From NCBI GenBank assembly GCA_028285525.1, contig JANQOZ010000015.1:115590-179589 (forward strand): DNA of 64,000 bases. Direction: 5' to 3'. The notes below the pieces were generated by a model. It worked only from the letters and a program-made list of their open reading frames with translations. It was not told the origin of the DNA and ran no database searches. This stretch comes from Lysobacterales bacterium. GTDB taxonomy: Bacteria > Pseudomonadota > Gammaproteobacteria > Xanthomonadales > SZUA-38. Within the stretch, counting starts at the first letter, position 1, and the number at the start of each line of letters is the position of its first letter. Below, piece by piece: positions 34,429 to 43,583 of the stretch. The translations under genes were made by a program, and so were the position numbers.

Positions 34429-36069
34429 ATGGCCACGGTGTTTATCTCCTATGCCCGTCCAGACAGGCAAAAGGTCTCGGTCATCGCCGCAGAGCTTGAG
34501 GCTGCCGGCTACGAGGTTTGGTGGGACCGCCAGGTGGCCGGTGGCGAAGAGTTCACCGCGGTCATCGAGCAGGAGCTGCAGGCAGCGCAGCTTGTCCTGG
34601 TGTGCTGGTCGGCCGACGGCATCGTTTCGAAGTGGGTTCGGGATGAGGCGACGGTAGGCGCTGAGCAGGACAAGCTGGTGGCGCTGAGCCTCGATGGCTC
34701 GATGCCGCCGCTGGGGTTTCGCCAGTACCATTGCCTGGACGTTGACCCGGAAGCCGGTAACCCAGGCCCTTCCATGGCGGAGCTGCTGGCTTCGATTGCC
34801 GTGCGGCTGGGGCAGCCCCCGACTCGACCCTCTCCGCCGGCAACTGCGCCAGCGCAAACCGCCGCGGGCAGCGGCCAGAAACGGTTCATTCTCTCGGCGG
34901 CACTGATGGTCAGCATCGTGGTGGCTGTTGTGGCGCTGCGCACCGGTTCGGATGACGCCGCAGAGCGCAGCGCCAACGAGCGATCGTCGGTATCCGATAC
35001 CGCGGCAACGCCGCCGACGGCAGAAGACCCCGCATCCGCGGCTGAGCTGGCAGCGGTCGGTACAACCAGCCAGGAGGCCTATCAGCTATACGGGGACGCC
35101 CGTCAGCTGCTAAACAAGCGGGGGCTGTTCCTGCGCGGCGCCATCGAAAAATTTGGCCAGGCGACGGCGCTGGATCCCCAGCTAGCCCGCGCTTACGCAG
35201 GTCTTTCTGTGGCCCACCTCGTGTCCAGCAACTACCTCAGGACGCAGCCGGCTCTATCGCGCAAGCGCGCACGCAGCAACGCCGAAAAAGCCATGGAACT
35301 CGACCCGACCCTTGCTGAACCGCTGGCGGTTCTGGGCTGGATCGAGCTTGAGGACAATCACTGGCAGGCCAGCATGGACCTGTTTTCCAAAGCGCTGGAG
35401 CTGGAACCCGACAATACGACGGCGCTTCAGTGGAAGAGCGAAGCGCTGATGTATCTGGGGTATTTTCAGCAGGCGGTTGAGCTGTCTGAAAGGGCGTTGG
35501 AAGTCGATCCCGAGTCGGCCGTCCTCGAGCTGATCATGGGCAACGCCTACTGGGCCATGCACGACCTGGAAAGTGCTCAGTTCCACTTTCGGCGCTCCGA
35601 AAACCTCGGAGGGCTGACGGCCGTGCTGAACCGGGCCGCTATTGATCTGGAGCGTGGAAGGACGCTGTCCGCGTCGCTGGATTTTGCTGAACATCTTTTT
35701 GCGTTCGAATTCATCACCGAAGCGGAGGTTCGGCCATTCGCACAGTTCCTGCTCGACGCGATCAATCACAGCGTAGCCGTCGATGACCGGGTCAGTGAGT
35801 TTCCGGCGCCGGCCTCTGACAGTGATTTTGTCATTGTCCTCCGCCTGTTTGCCGGCGAGACGGAGAAGGCCCTCAAGGCCATTGAGGCCGATGTTGACCG
35901 GGATAAAGACACCTTCGTAAAGATCTGGTCCGACATCCAGCCTGCGCCACGACACCATCCCTATTTCAAAATCTTCGTGCGAAATACCGGGATGCTGGAC
36001 TATTGGCTCGCCAACGGCTGGCCTGATGTTTGCCGCCCACTCGCTGACGATGACTTTGTCTGCAATTGA
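34429..36069 (+). CDS. TIR domain - transmembrane - TPR protein
   Basis: 546 residues. Residues 1-105 form a TIR_2 domain (VFISYARPDRQ at 4-14, GYEVWWDR at 27-34, LVLVCWSADGIVSKWVRDE at 55-73). Glu73 is at the place of the catalytic Glu of NAD-cleaving TIR domains. A Pro/Ala-rich linker is followed by one membrane helix at about 153-170 (FILSAALMVSIVVAVVAL). The C-terminal half holds TPR-like repeats from about 215 (QEAYQLYGDARQLL) to about 400. The TIR part should be cytoplasmic and the TPR part periplasmic. No effector or nuclease gene stands next to it, so a defence role is not shown. Signalling or scaffolding are alternatives. Confidence 0.85.
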   Translation: MATVFISYARPDRQKVSVIAAELEAAGYEVWWDRQVAGGEEFTAVIEQELQAAQLVLVCWSADGIVSKWVRDEATVGAEQDKLVALSLDGSMPPLGFRQYHCLDVDPEAGNPGPSMAELLASIAVRLGQPPTRPSPPATAPAQTAAGSGQKRFILSAALMVSIVVAVVALRTGSDDAAERSANERSSVSDTAATPPTAEDPASAAELAAVGTTSQEAYQLYGDARQLLNKRGLFLRGAIEKFGQATALDPQLARAYAGLSVAHLVSSNYLRTQPALSRKRARSNAEKAMELDPTLAEPLAVLGWIELEDNHWQASMDLFSKALELEPDNTTALQWKSEALMYLGYFQQAVELSERALEVDPESAVLELIMGNAYWAMHDLESAQFHFRRSENLGGLTAVLNRAAIDLERGRTLSASLDFAEHLFAFEFITEAEVRPFAQFLLDAINHSVAVDDRVSEFPAPASDSDFVIVLRLFAGETEKALKAIEADVDRDKDTFVKIWSDIQPAPRHHPYFKIFVRNTGMLDYWLANGWPDVCRPLADDDFVCN

Positions 36070-36131
36070 ATAGTCGGGTCCGTCGTGATGAAGCTGTGGG
36101 AGCAAACGTCGTCAGCGTCGCAACGGAGCTG

Positions 36132-38099
36132 CTAGCACTCGGAAGGTGGGACTGCGGCCAGGCGCACGGCCTGAAAAGTCTTTTCGCCATCCGCGCCGTC
36201 GAGGACGAAGGTCGCCTCACCGCAGCCGGAAAACTCGACAGTCAGGGAACCCCAGCTTGCAAGTGACTCGGGCGTCCCTGGCTCCTGAAAGGTGCCGGCA
36301 TCGGCACCCAGCATGTTGAGGGTCACCGGGCTTTCCGAGGCAATTGGCTCAGCGACGCTCTCGCTGACCAGCCAAAGCCTCTGCCCGTCCGCGCCATAGC
36401 CGAAATAAAACACCGTAAGCGCGCCATCGGCCTGAATCACGTTGAACCCATCACCTTCGCTCGCCGGGTCAAACCACAGACCAGAGACGGACAGCCCGCC
36501 GGCCTCTACAACCCACTGCTGACGAAACAGGCGCTGTGGGGCGTTGAGCGCGCCCGCGAGAAACGGTGATCGGTCGACAACCTCAAGCGTCAGCTCATGG
36601 CGTCCTGGTCTCTGGGGCTGGAAATCGAAGCTGGCCACCAGCGGGCCCCCTTCCGCCGCTGATGGCGCACGTAGACCGGGCTCTGACGCGATAACGCCGT
36701 CGACCTTCCAAAGCGTCTCGACGCCATGAGCCGGCGCAACGAGCTCGGCGGACAGGGTCAGTGTTTCGCCGACCGAAACCGCCAGTGCCGAATCGCTTGC
36801 GGGGCTGGCGCTGCCTGGCTCGATCACCGAGACGCCGCCCGCCGGCAGCCCCCAGCCGCCGTCGTAAAGGGTCGCCACGTAAGTTTCGGCGCAGACCGGG
36901 CAGAACTCCTGGCCCAGCGAACGCATAGCGCACTGGCTGATCGGTCGATACATCCCCCTCGATTGGTAGCGTGCCCCCTCGAAAAGTCCGACGACGTCGC
37001 GATTGTTGAACGTCGCAGGCGTCGGAATGGCCGTCGTCGGTTCGATCCAGTTTCGCCATTTGATCCGATTGCGATCCACCACGTCGGTGGCGTTGGGTTC
37101 GCAGCGGGGCAGTGACAGATCCTCATCGCTGCAGGGAAAAACCTGAGCCGTGGTCTCGTACTCGTCGGTCAGCCGCGAAAAGGAGTGTCCCCACTCATGA
37201 ATGAGCAGCTCGGGGGACAGCGGGTGGGTCGAAATCACCGGAAAGAAGCCGCCGGAGCCGCCGTATCTGCTGTCGTTGACCACCACAACCACACGATCCC
37301 AGAAAAAGGGCGCTTCGGCTGCGGCCTGGGCAACCGCCGCTTCATTCACCGTCAGCAGACGGTCGACATCAGCAGTACAAAAGGTGGCATCAAAGGCTGT
37401 GTCCACTTCCAGGGGCGCCTGCGGATCGGTGTCGAAACACCCGGGGTGGTCGGCACCGGATTCCGCCGAGGCAACAAAAAAAGATTCGATCGTGAGGAAC
37501 GCTCGGTAGGAGCGGTAGGGCTCAATTGACAGGAAGCCCTCCAGCGCCCGGGCGACGTCGGCCTCGAACTTGGCCTCCTCGCTGGCCGTGTAGCCCTCGC
37601 TGAGCATCAGCAGGTTCACCCGGTTAAGCGGCGCTTCGTCGATCGCCTGGGTGCCTTTGCGGGCCGGTCTTGTCCGCTTGGCGCTGTCGATCAGCTCCTG
37701 CAGCGGCCAGCTGCCGCGCAGCGATCCGGTGGCGTCCCAGTACTGAACCTGCACGTCCTGCGCCGCCTGGGAAATTCTGAGCAAAAGTGAGGTCGTCGAT
37801 CGAGGCGAATGATGGGCGGCGGTGGACTCTGCAGCAACGACGCTGCCGGATCGGTCAACTGCAACCAGAGCACTTCGCCATCGACGGGCAGGGATGGCAC
37901 TCGCCGCGCGCTGCGGTAAATCCAGCAGCTGATAAAACGGGACGTCCGGCGCCAGCTGTCCGCCTGTCCCGCTGTTGATCTCAAGAAAGACGTAGTGGGT
38001 GGGGGCCGCGATGACCGCGGTGCCCGCGAGAACGGCAGACAGGAGAGCGAGTGCGAATCCAAGGCGGGTCAGAACAAGGAAGGGCGCCTTTAAGAACAT
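36132..38099 (-). CDS. Secreted M64-family zinc metallopeptidase
   Basis: 655 residues. The N-terminus is a Sec signal (LGFALALLSAVLAGTAVIAA). The M64 (IgA peptidase-type) domain covers about 155-430, with LLMLSEGYTASE and the zinc motif HEWGHSFSRLTDEYE: His301, Glu302 and His305, with the conserved Asp-Glu at 312-313. An acidic or Ig-like segment (about 445-545) links to a C-terminal domain of the type SGLWFDPASEGDGFNV, widespread in secreted proteins of Xanthomonadales-like bacteria. The cell location is periplasmic or extracellular. It is convergent with the TIR gene and probably monocistronic. Confidence 0.88.
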   Translation of the reverse strand: MFLKAPFLVLTRLGFALALLSAVLAGTAVIAAPTHYVFLEINSGTGGQLAPDVPFYQLLDLPQRAASAIPARRWRSALVAVDRSGSVVAAESTAAHHSPRSTTSLLLRISQAAQDVQVQYWDATGSLRGSWPLQELIDSAKRTRPARKGTQAIDEAPLNRVNLLMLSEGYTASEEAKFEADVARALEGFLSIEPYRSYRAFLTIESFFVASAESGADHPGCFDTDPQAPLEVDTAFDATFCTADVDRLLTVNEAAVAQAAAEAPFFWDRVVVVVNDSRYGGSGGFFPVISTHPLSPELLIHEWGHSFSRLTDEYETTAQVFPCSDEDLSLPRCEPNATDVVDRNRIKWRNWIEPTTAIPTPATFNNRDVVGLFEGARYQSRGMYRPISQCAMRSLGQEFCPVCAETYVATLYDGGWGLPAGGVSVIEPGSASPASDSALAVSVGETLTLSAELVAPAHGVETLWKVDGVIASEPGLRAPSAAEGGPLVASFDFQPQRPGRHELTLEVVDRSPFLAGALNAPQRLFRQQWVVEAGGLSVSGLWFDPASEGDGFNVIQADGALTVFYFGYGADGQRLWLVSESVAEPIASESPVTLNMLGADAGTFQEPGTPESLASWGSLTVEFSGCGEATFVLDGADGEKTFQAVRLAAVPPSEC

Positions 38100-38159
38100 C
38101 CGCGAAGCCTACCGGAGCCTTCGTAGAAGCGCCAGACGCGACAAGCTGCGCGAGGCTCG

Positions 38160-38480
38160 TTAGAGATTCGCGGCAGGCGTTCCTGCCTGATCGGTTGTCT
38201 CTTGAACCATCAGGTAGTGCATGGTGGAAGCGGCGTGTCGAAAGCTCACAGCCTCCTTGTAGTCCGGGTCGTTGAACCACGCATCAACGTGGGACTTGGA
38301 GGGGAACTTCAGGATCACCATTCGTCCCTCGTACGCCTCGCCTTCGAGGCAGCGGATGGCTTCGCCGCGAGTGACAAAGCTCCCGCCATGGCGGCGGATG
38401 ATTTCTGGCGTCCGGTCCGTGTACTTCCGGTAGGTCTCCGGGTTGTCTACCGTCATCATGGCGACGACATAGGCTGGCAC
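38160..38480 (-). CDS. DUF1330 protein (dimeric alpha/beta barrel)
   Basis: 106 residues from GTG 38480, which follows AAAGGAGAG at ideal spacing. Longer starts at 38528 or 38678 read through cysteine-rich sequence unlike the family and across the TetR operator. The protein begins PAYVVAMMTVDNPETYRKYT and holds VILKFPSKSHVDAWFNDPDYKEA, the DUF1330 signature. Function is unknown; the fold is shared with YCII and EthD proteins. It is divergent from the TetR gene and likely controlled by the operator at 38590. Confidence 0.85.
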   Translation of the reverse strand: MPAYVVAMMTVDNPETYRKYTDRTPEIIRRHGGSFVTRGEAIRCLEGEAYEGRMVILKFPSKSHVDAWFNDPDYKEAVSFRHAASTMHYLMVQETTDQAGTPAANL

Positions 38481-38589
38481 GAGAGTCTCTCCTTTGGCTG
38501 GAGCCGAGGTGGCTGAAGCGATACCCATCTTCGCGTTTCCGGCTGCCGGGAGGCAACAACGGTCGGGATCGCACCTTTGGGTTGACGTG

Positions 38590-38607
38590 CTATCTATCAG
38601 TAGATAG
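38590..38607. promoter_or_regulatory. TetR operator, copy 1
   Basis: CTATCTA-TCAG-TAGATAG is a perfect 7-base inverted repeat lying 34 bases upstream of the TetR gene, between it and the divergent DUF1330 gene. The same element recurs in front of the SDR gene at 39218. Confidence 0.75.
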
Positions 38608-38641
38608 ACTACACAGCAACAGTTACTAAAGAGATCTATTC

Positions 38642-39196
38642 GTGTCTGCAAAACGCAGCGAAATCGAACAAGCCGCAACTCGCGCGATCAAGGGAGACGG
38701 GTTCAAAAGCGTAAGCTTTCGAACGCTGGCCGAGCAGGTGGGCGTCAAGTCGTCCAGCGTGCACTACCACTTTCGCACCAAGGATGATCTTGCCGAGGCC
38801 GTGATCCGGTCCTACACCGAGGCGTTTGAAGCGGCGCTGCGTTCCATTGACCAGGACAACGAGACTCTTTTGGCGAAGCTGGACGGGTTTAACGACCTTT
38901 TCGCTGAGGTCGCCGCCGCGGATGACATCTGCCTTTGCGGCATGATGGCGGCTGAAGTCAGTTCGCTGGGGGACGGGGCGAAGCAGGCGCTCCGAGCGTA
39001 TTTTCGCGTCTCTGAGCAGTGGCTTGAAAAGACACTGGCTGCACACGCCACTGAACTCAAGAGTGACCTGTCAGCGGCGCAGCTGGCCGCGATCTTCATG
39101 TCCGGCCTTGAAGGCGCCACGTTGATCGACCGCGTCGACGGCAAAGATGCCCGGATCAAGGCGTTTCGTGCGCTTTCGCGATCTCTGGCCGGCTGA
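38642..39196 (+). CDS. TetR-family repressor
   Basis: 184 residues. Helix-turn-helix at about 22-50 (SFRTLAEQVGVKSSSVHYHFRTKDDLAEA is the standard TetR sequence). A helical ligand domain follows, with CLCGMMAAEVSSL in the middle, and the C-terminal half resembles TetR_C groups found beside oxidoreductases. The start is GTG. Copies of one inverted repeat flank the gene on both sides, pointing to autoregulation and control of the SDR and probably DUF1330. Confidence 0.9.
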   Translation: MSAKRSEIEQAATRAIKGDGFKSVSFRTLAEQVGVKSSSVHYHFRTKDDLAEAVIRSYTEAFEAALRSIDQDNETLLAKLDGFNDLFAEVAAADDICLCGMMAAEVSSLGDGAKQALRAYFRVSEQWLEKTLAAHATELKSDLSAAQLAAIFMSGLEGATLIDRVDGKDARIKAFRALSRSLAG

Positions 39197-39217
39197 ACAT
39201 TTTTTTGCCCGTTCAAT

Positions 39218-39235
39218 CTACCTATCGATAGATAG
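39218..39235. promoter_or_regulatory. TetR operator, copy 2 (SDR promoter)
   Basis: CTACCTA-TCGA-TAGATAG has the same geometry as the site at 38590, with one mismatch in the left arm. It lies 20 bases upstream of the SDR start, over the expected promoter or leader. Confidence 0.72.
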
Positions 39236-39255
39236 CATTACCTGAGGAGAACGTT

Positions 39256-40029
39256 ATGAATGAACAAACATCACCCGAGAAAATGGCCCTGGTTGTCGGC
39301 GGTACCACCGGCATGGGAAAGGCAAGCGCCCGAGCCCTGCTCGAACGCGGGATCCCGGTTCGCATTGTGGGTCGTAGCGTCGACAGGCTGAAGACAGCGC
39401 AGGCGGAGCTGAGCGAGCTTGGCCAGGTCGAGATTTTTACCGCAGACCTTTACCGGGATGAGGACGTGTCGGCCCTGATTACATCGATTGATACGGATGC
39501 GCGAGCCTACGGGTATCTCGTCAACGCTGCCGGCACCTTCAACCCCAAACCCTTTCTGGAGCACACGGAGGCTGACTACGACAGCTATCTCAATCTGAAT
39601 AAGGCGACCTACTTCATCACGCAGGCCGTGGCGAGAAATATGCAGAAAAACGGCGGTGGATCGATCGTGAACATCGGCTCAATGTGGGCCAAGCAGGCCG
39701 TCAAGGCGACGCCCTCATCAGCCTACTCCATGGCCAAGGCCGGCCTGCACTCGCTGACTCAACATCTCGCCATGGAGCTGGGTGAGCAGGGAATACGCGT
39801 GAACGCCGTGGCGCCGGCTGTCGTGGCTACCCCGATCTACGAGACCTTTATCGATCCGGCTGAAGTCGACGAAGCGCTGGCCGGCTTCAACGACTTCCAC
39901 CCGATCGGTCGCATCGGCAAGCCGGATGACGTCGCCAGCGCCATCGACTACCTGCTTTCCGACGGCGCGGGCTGGGTGACCGGCACGGTGCTCGACGTGG
40001 ACGGAGGCGTGATGGCCGGCCGAAACTGA
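39256..40029 (+). CDS. Short-chain dehydrogenase/reductase
   Basis: 257 residues. Cofactor motif GGTTGMGKA at 15-23, with Arg40 in VGR suggesting NADPH. NAAG lies at 90-93. The catalytic set is Ser142, Tyr157 and Lys161 (YSMAK). The C-terminal [15 protein letters not shown] is standard. Substrate unknown. TetR operator copy 2 sits just upstream, so expression is probably induced by the ligand of that regulator. ATG follows GAGGAGAA. Confidence 0.9.
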   Translation: MNEQTSPEKMALVVGGTTGMGKASARALLERGIPVRIVGRSVDRLKTAQAELSELGQVEIFTADLYRDEDVSALITSIDTDARAYGYLVNAAGTFNPKPFLEHTEADYDSYLNLNKATYFITQAVARNMQKNGGGSIVNIGSMWAKQAVKATPSSAYSMAKAGLHSLTQHLAMELGEQGIRVNAVAPAVVATPIYETFIDPAEVDEALAGFNDFHPIGRIGKPDDVASAIDYLLSDGAGWVTGTVLDVDGGVMAGRN

Positions 40030-40051
40030 GTACCGCGGTGAAAGACCAAAA

Positions 40052-40079
40052 CGGTTGAGCGCCTTGCTGCGCTCAACCG
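40052..40079 (-). terminator. Intrinsic terminator of the DUF1772 operon
   Basis: Perfect 11-base stem CGGTTGAGCGC/GCGCTCAACCG with a 6-base loop. Read on the minus strand it is followed by TTTTGGTCTTT. It lies between the convergent SDR and DUF1772 genes and may act in both directions. Confidence 0.7.
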
Positions 40080-40095
40080 CCAGCGGATAGGCATT

Positions 40096-40599
40096 TCAGC
40101 CCCCTCCGGGGCTCCCCGCAAACGCGCTGGCCGCCAGCAAAAACAAGGCGGAGCTGGCCACCGAGCCAATCGTTCTAAGGTGATTCCAGCGGGTCCAGAC
40201 TCTCAGGTAGTGCAGCCAATATTCGCGGGTTGAAGACTCACCGGGCCGCATCGCGTCGAGATTTTGATTCATCGGTACGTTGGCGGCAATGGTCGTCAGA
40301 AACACGGTGATCACATAGACGGCGCATGCTGCGAAGCCATAGAAGCGGCCAAGCCCCACTCCCTGCGTCGCCACCAGCCATGCATAGGCGATCGAAAAAG
40401 GAACCAGGGACAGGAAAGCCGTCAAAAAGATCGAACGCATCACGGTGCGATTGATTTGACGCATCGCGTCAGCGCCGCCGTGGTCTCCGGCCTGCCCCAG
40501 GCCCCGCATAACGAAGTCCGAGAAGCTGAGAAAGACACCGCCGACCAGGGCACTGACAAATCCCAGCCACAGGCTTGCGTAAAACAGCCATCCCGTCAT
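40096..40599 (-). CDS. DUF1772 membrane protein
   Basis: 167 residues from ATG 40599, preceded by AGAGGG. Four hydrophobic helices are visible, with the conserved GGVFLSFSDFVMRGL and the C-terminal W..W.HLRT motif of the DUF1772/anthrone-oxygenase-like family. Its start overlaps the upstream DUF4345 stop by four bases. It is third in a coupled operon with an NmrA-like gene. Function unknown. Some family members carry out oxidation of anthrones, but there is no evidence for that here. Confidence 0.8.
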   Translation of the reverse strand: MTGWLFYASLWLGFVSALVGGVFLSFSDFVMRGLGQAGDHGGADAMRQINRTVMRSIFLTAFLSLVPFSIAYAWLVATQGVGLGRFYGFAACAVYVITVFLTTIAANVPMNQNLDAMRPGESSTREYWLHYLRVWTRWNHLRTIGSVASSALFLLAASAFAGSPGGG

Positions 40600-41030
40600 G
40601 ACAGACCCTCTCTTATAGCTTCTTCCTGGAAAACTGCGCGTTGCGCCATTGACCGTCGTGCCGCAGCGGCAAAGCAGGCGAGACCAATGATCCACTCAAC
40701 GGTCATCGCCTGAACCAGCGTGGATGAGGGCATGCCGTCGATGAGCAGCCCAAGCAGTCTGGCGCTGCCGTACGAGCAGTAGACCACGCCACCCGCCCAT
40801 AAACCTGTGGGCAGATGCCGTGCCGAAAACAGGCAAGCCAGCATAAGCAGGCCGACCACCGTCAGCAGACCACCGGGTGCGCGAACCTCGGAGAGGACGC
40901 TGGCGTCATTTGGCAGCAACGCGCCGTTGCTGGCGGCAAAGCCTAGCGGGTCGAGCAGTAGAGCCACTCCGATCACCAGTAGCACCAAACCGGAGAACCC
41001 CAAAATGAGTTTCGACAGCCAGTGCGTCAT
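40596..41030 (-). CDS. DUF4345 membrane protein
   Basis: 144 residues from ATG 41030, which overlaps the stop of the NmrA-like gene by four bases (ATGA). Four hydrophobic helices are seen. LLLDPLGFA near residue 25, RAPGGLL near 50 and GLLIDGMPS match the DUF4345 pattern as I know it. The open frame extends upstream to 41180 inside the NmrA gene, but only this start has the coupling signal. Function unknown. Confidence 0.78.
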   Translation of the reverse strand: MTHWLSKLILGFSGLVLLVIGVALLLDPLGFAASNGALLPNDASVLSEVRAPGGLLTVVGLLMLACLFSARHLPTGLWAGGVVYCSYGSARLLGLLIDGMPSSTLVQAMTVEWIIGLACFAAAARRSMAQRAVFQEEAIREGLS

Positions 41031-41878
41031 GCCGCGGCCTCCCATTGCCCTGTCGCCGCCACCTCGCGGGCGTAGTCGGCAAAGTCTTTGGGCTCGCGCC
41101 CGAGAGCGCGCTGAACGCCGTCGGTCAGACTTGCGTTGCGCCCATCCAGCACCACGGAAAACAGGTAGTCCATCATCCACGCCACGACTTCCGGCGCCCC
41201 GGATTTGGCAACCCCTGCCACAAAAGCGTCGTGAGGAATTTCTCGGAAGGTGATCGAGCGGCCGGTGGCGTGGGACAGCTCCGCGGCGACGTCATCAAAC
41301 GTCAGCAACCGCGGACCGGTCACTTCGTATACCTGGCCGCTGTGGCCGGCCTCGGTGAGCGCGACGGTCGCCACGTCGGCTATGTCGTCCACGTCGACGA
41401 ACGGCTCGGGTATCTGGCCTGCAGGCAGCTGAATTTCGCCACCTTTGACCATATCCACGAATGCCCCCTCAGAAAAATTCTGGTTGAACCAGCTCGCGCG
41501 GACCACCGTCCACTCAAGGCCGCTGTTCATCACAATCTGCTCGCACGCCTGGGCCTCCGGCTCACCACGTCCTGACAGAATGACCACCCGCTCGACGCCC
41601 TGCGCTCGGGCGGCGCCGATCAGCTCCGCAATTGAGTCCCGCGCTCCGGGTGCCGCCAGATCCGGCGCATAGCTGATAAAGACCGATCTGATTCCCGCGA
41701 GACAGGCCTCCCAGCCCGCGGGGTTCTGCCAGTCGAAAGGTGGGGTTGCTGAACGCGAGCCGCTGCGAACCGGGAGTCCGCGCTGCCTCAGGTTTCTGAC
41801 GATTCGAGATCCGGTCTTGCCGGTTGCTCCGATAACTAGCGTTTCTGCTGAAACCGATGTGTTGGCTGCTGAGTTCAT
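41027..41878 (-). CDS. NmrA-like NAD(P)-binding protein
   Basis: 283 residues. TLVIGATGKTGSRIV at 13-27 is the atypical-SDR dinucleotide motif. No YxxxK active site is evident, as in NmrA and NAD(P)H-azoreductase-like sensors. The FFIS-like VFISYAPD and the WFNQNFSEGAF segment fit this group. It probably senses or uses NADP(H) in response to stress or quinones. It leads the three-gene operon with DUF4345 and DUF1772, and an AraC gene lies about 110 bases upstream on the other side of the likely promoter, on the same strand. Confidence 0.85.
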   Translation of the reverse strand: MNSAANTSVSAETLVIGATGKTGSRIVRNLRQRGLPVRSGSRSATPPFDWQNPAGWEACLAGIRSVFISYAPDLAAPGARDSIAELIGAARAQGVERVVILSGRGEPEAQACEQIVMNSGLEWTVVRASWFNQNFSEGAFVDMVKGGEIQLPAGQIPEPFVDVDDIADVATVALTEAGHSGQVYEVTGPRLLTFDDVAAELSHATGRSITFREIPHDAFVAGVAKSGAPEVVAWMMDYLFSVVLDGRNASLTDGVQRALGREPKDFADYAREVAATGQWEAAA

Positions 41879-41987
41879 GCTGTCGTGCTCCGCTTGCTGT
41901 TGAACAAGGCATCAGAATGGCAGCGGGGGCGATGAAACGATTGACGTCGCGCGCCAGAGTTTTGACCGAGGACGCCAGATGGCGCTC

Positions 41988-43016
41988 CTAGGTAGTGCCC
42001 GGGTTAGCGCTCAGCTGGAAATTTCGGGGCGTGTGTCCGGACCAGCGCTTGAAAGCCCGGTTGAATGCGCTCTGTTCGGAAAAGCCCGTCAGAAAAGCCA
42101 CCTCGACCAGCGAGTAGCTGGATAATCGCAGCAGCCGAAACGCAAGATCACGCCTCGCCGTTGTCACCAGCTGCTGGAAGGTGTGGCCATCCTGGGCCAG
42201 CCTTCGCTGCAGCGTTCTACCGCTCATGCCCAACGCTGAGGCAACATTGTTGATCGTGGGTATTCCTTCACTCAGCGACTCGGCGATCTGCGAGAGCACG
42301 CGTTTCGCCAAGGCCTCTTCCGACGGTAGGTCCGCCAGCTCCTGGTTCAGGTGAGACTCCAGGAACTGTGAGACCCCGCTGTCGCCCAGTTTGTTGGGCG
42401 CGTCCAGCGTGCGCTCGCTGACCACCAGCGCATCGCGGTCCATCGAGAACCGAACCGGACACCCGAAGTACGACTCGTGGGCCGAAGTGTCCTTGGGCGC
42501 GTCGTGAATGAACCAGACTTCTTCGGGTACAAACGGCTCCTGGGCGACCTCCCGGCTGATCTGCGCGATGGCCGAAATGGTCTGTTCGTTGGAAATGCGG
42601 AGACCGAGGCTGCGCTCGCCGCTGCGATGCAGCATCATAAAATTCCGGCCGCTTTCGGTGCGCAGCTCGTAGGTAGATACGCTGGTTAAGACCAAACCGT
42701 AACGCTCCGCCCGCGCAAAGGATCCTCGCAGCGTCAGCGCGGTTTTCCAGGCCAGGCCGAACGCACCGTAGTCGTCGCACCGCATCGATCCGCCAACGCG
42801 TAAGGACAACGACAACCCCTCAGGGTCCTCTCGAACCGCCCGCTCGCACAGTTCGTAGTAGGCCGCGTCCTCCACCATGAGCTTCGGGTCGATCGGCTGA
42901 TCGGGGTCGATTTTCACCGCCGCAAAAAGACTCTTCCGCCGCGCGTTATCGCCCGGGTCAGAGGCCGTCGCTGCGGCAACAACCTTATGGACAAACAGCG
43001 AAGAGATCAGCCCCAT
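41988..43016 (-). CDS. AraC-family regulator with arabinose-binding-like domain
   Basis: 342 residues from ATG 43016; an earlier start at 43124 runs into the promoter of the divergent VOC gene. The N-terminal 220 residues fit the Arabinose_bd domain (DPKLMVEDAAYYELCERAV, then GGSMRCDDYGAFG). The C-terminal helix-turn-helix pair covers about 245-335 (NNVASALGMSGRTLQRRLAQDG and VAFLTGFSEQSAFNRAFKRWSGHTPR). It probably controls the NmrA-DUF4345-DUF1772 operon, the divergent VOC gene or both. Confidence 0.88.
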   Translation of the reverse strand: MGLISSLFVHKVVAAATASDPGDNARRKSLFAAVKIDPDQPIDPKLMVEDAAYYELCERAVREDPEGLSLSLRVGGSMRCDDYGAFGLAWKTALTLRGSFARAERYGLVLTSVSTYELRTESGRNFMMLHRSGERSLGLRISNEQTISAIAQISREVAQEPFVPEEVWFIHDAPKDTSAHESYFGCPVRFSMDRDALVVSERTLDAPNKLGDSGVSQFLESHLNQELADLPSEEALAKRVLSQIAESLSEGIPTINNVASALGMSGRTLQRRLAQDGHTFQQLVTTARRDLAFRLLRLSSYSLVEVAFLTGFSEQSAFNRAFKRWSGHTPRNFQLSANPGTT

Positions 43017-43149
43017 GCGCCTATCGTAGTTCCGGTACGCAGCAAATCCCAAGCGGGCGAGCGTTTGCCGGAACCCTGGCGAGCGATACACATCGCCCCG
43101 GCGGGGTAACATGAGGCCTGTCATTCAACGACGCATGAGGAGAACCACG

Positions 43150-43554
43150 ATGGCAAAGGTCACGGGTATCGGCGGCGTATTCATCCAGGCCAAGCAAGAC
43201 AGCAAAGCGCTCAGCCAGTGGTACGCAAAACATCTGGGGTTGAAGCTTGAGGAATATGGCCACGCAACGCTCGAATGGCCTGAGGACACCGCGGAGGACC
43301 GCGGTCTGACCGTCTGGTGCACGGCTGCACCCGATTCCGACTGGTTCGCACCGAGCCAGGCCAGCTTCATGATCAACTATCGCATCGACGACATGGACGG
43401 CATGCTGGCCCAGCTCAAGGCGGGTGGCGTGGAGATTGTCAAAGGCCCCGAGTCTCACGAAAACGGTCGATTTCTCTGGGTGATGGACCCGGAAGGCAAC
43501 AAGGTTGAGCTGTGGGAGCCAAAAATCTGGGACGACAAAAACAAAGACCTTTAG
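43150..43554 (+). CDS. VOC-superfamily (glyoxalase-like) protein
   Basis: 134 residues from ATG 43150, which follows AGGAGAA. One VOC module: WYAKHLGLKLEEYG at the start and FLWVMDPEGNKVELWEP at the end, where Glu of VELWEP is the usual metal ligand. The size fits glyoxalase/bleomycin-resistance single-domain proteins. Divergent from the AraC regulator. The substrate is unknown. Confidence 0.85.
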   Translation: MAKVTGIGGVFIQAKQDSKALSQWYAKHLGLKLEEYGHATLEWPEDTAEDRGLTVWCTAAPDSDWFAPSQASFMINYRIDDMDGMLAQLKAGGVEIVKGPESHENGRFLWVMDPEGNKVELWEPKIWDDKNKDL

Positions 43555-43583
43555 CGAGCTGTCATCAGATCCCGCCGGTTCAC

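Noticed and set aside
34429..36069. Known anti-phage TIR system (for example Thoeris or TIR-SAVED)
   Set aside because: No ThsA, SAVED, Argonaute or nuclease partner in the neighbourhood.
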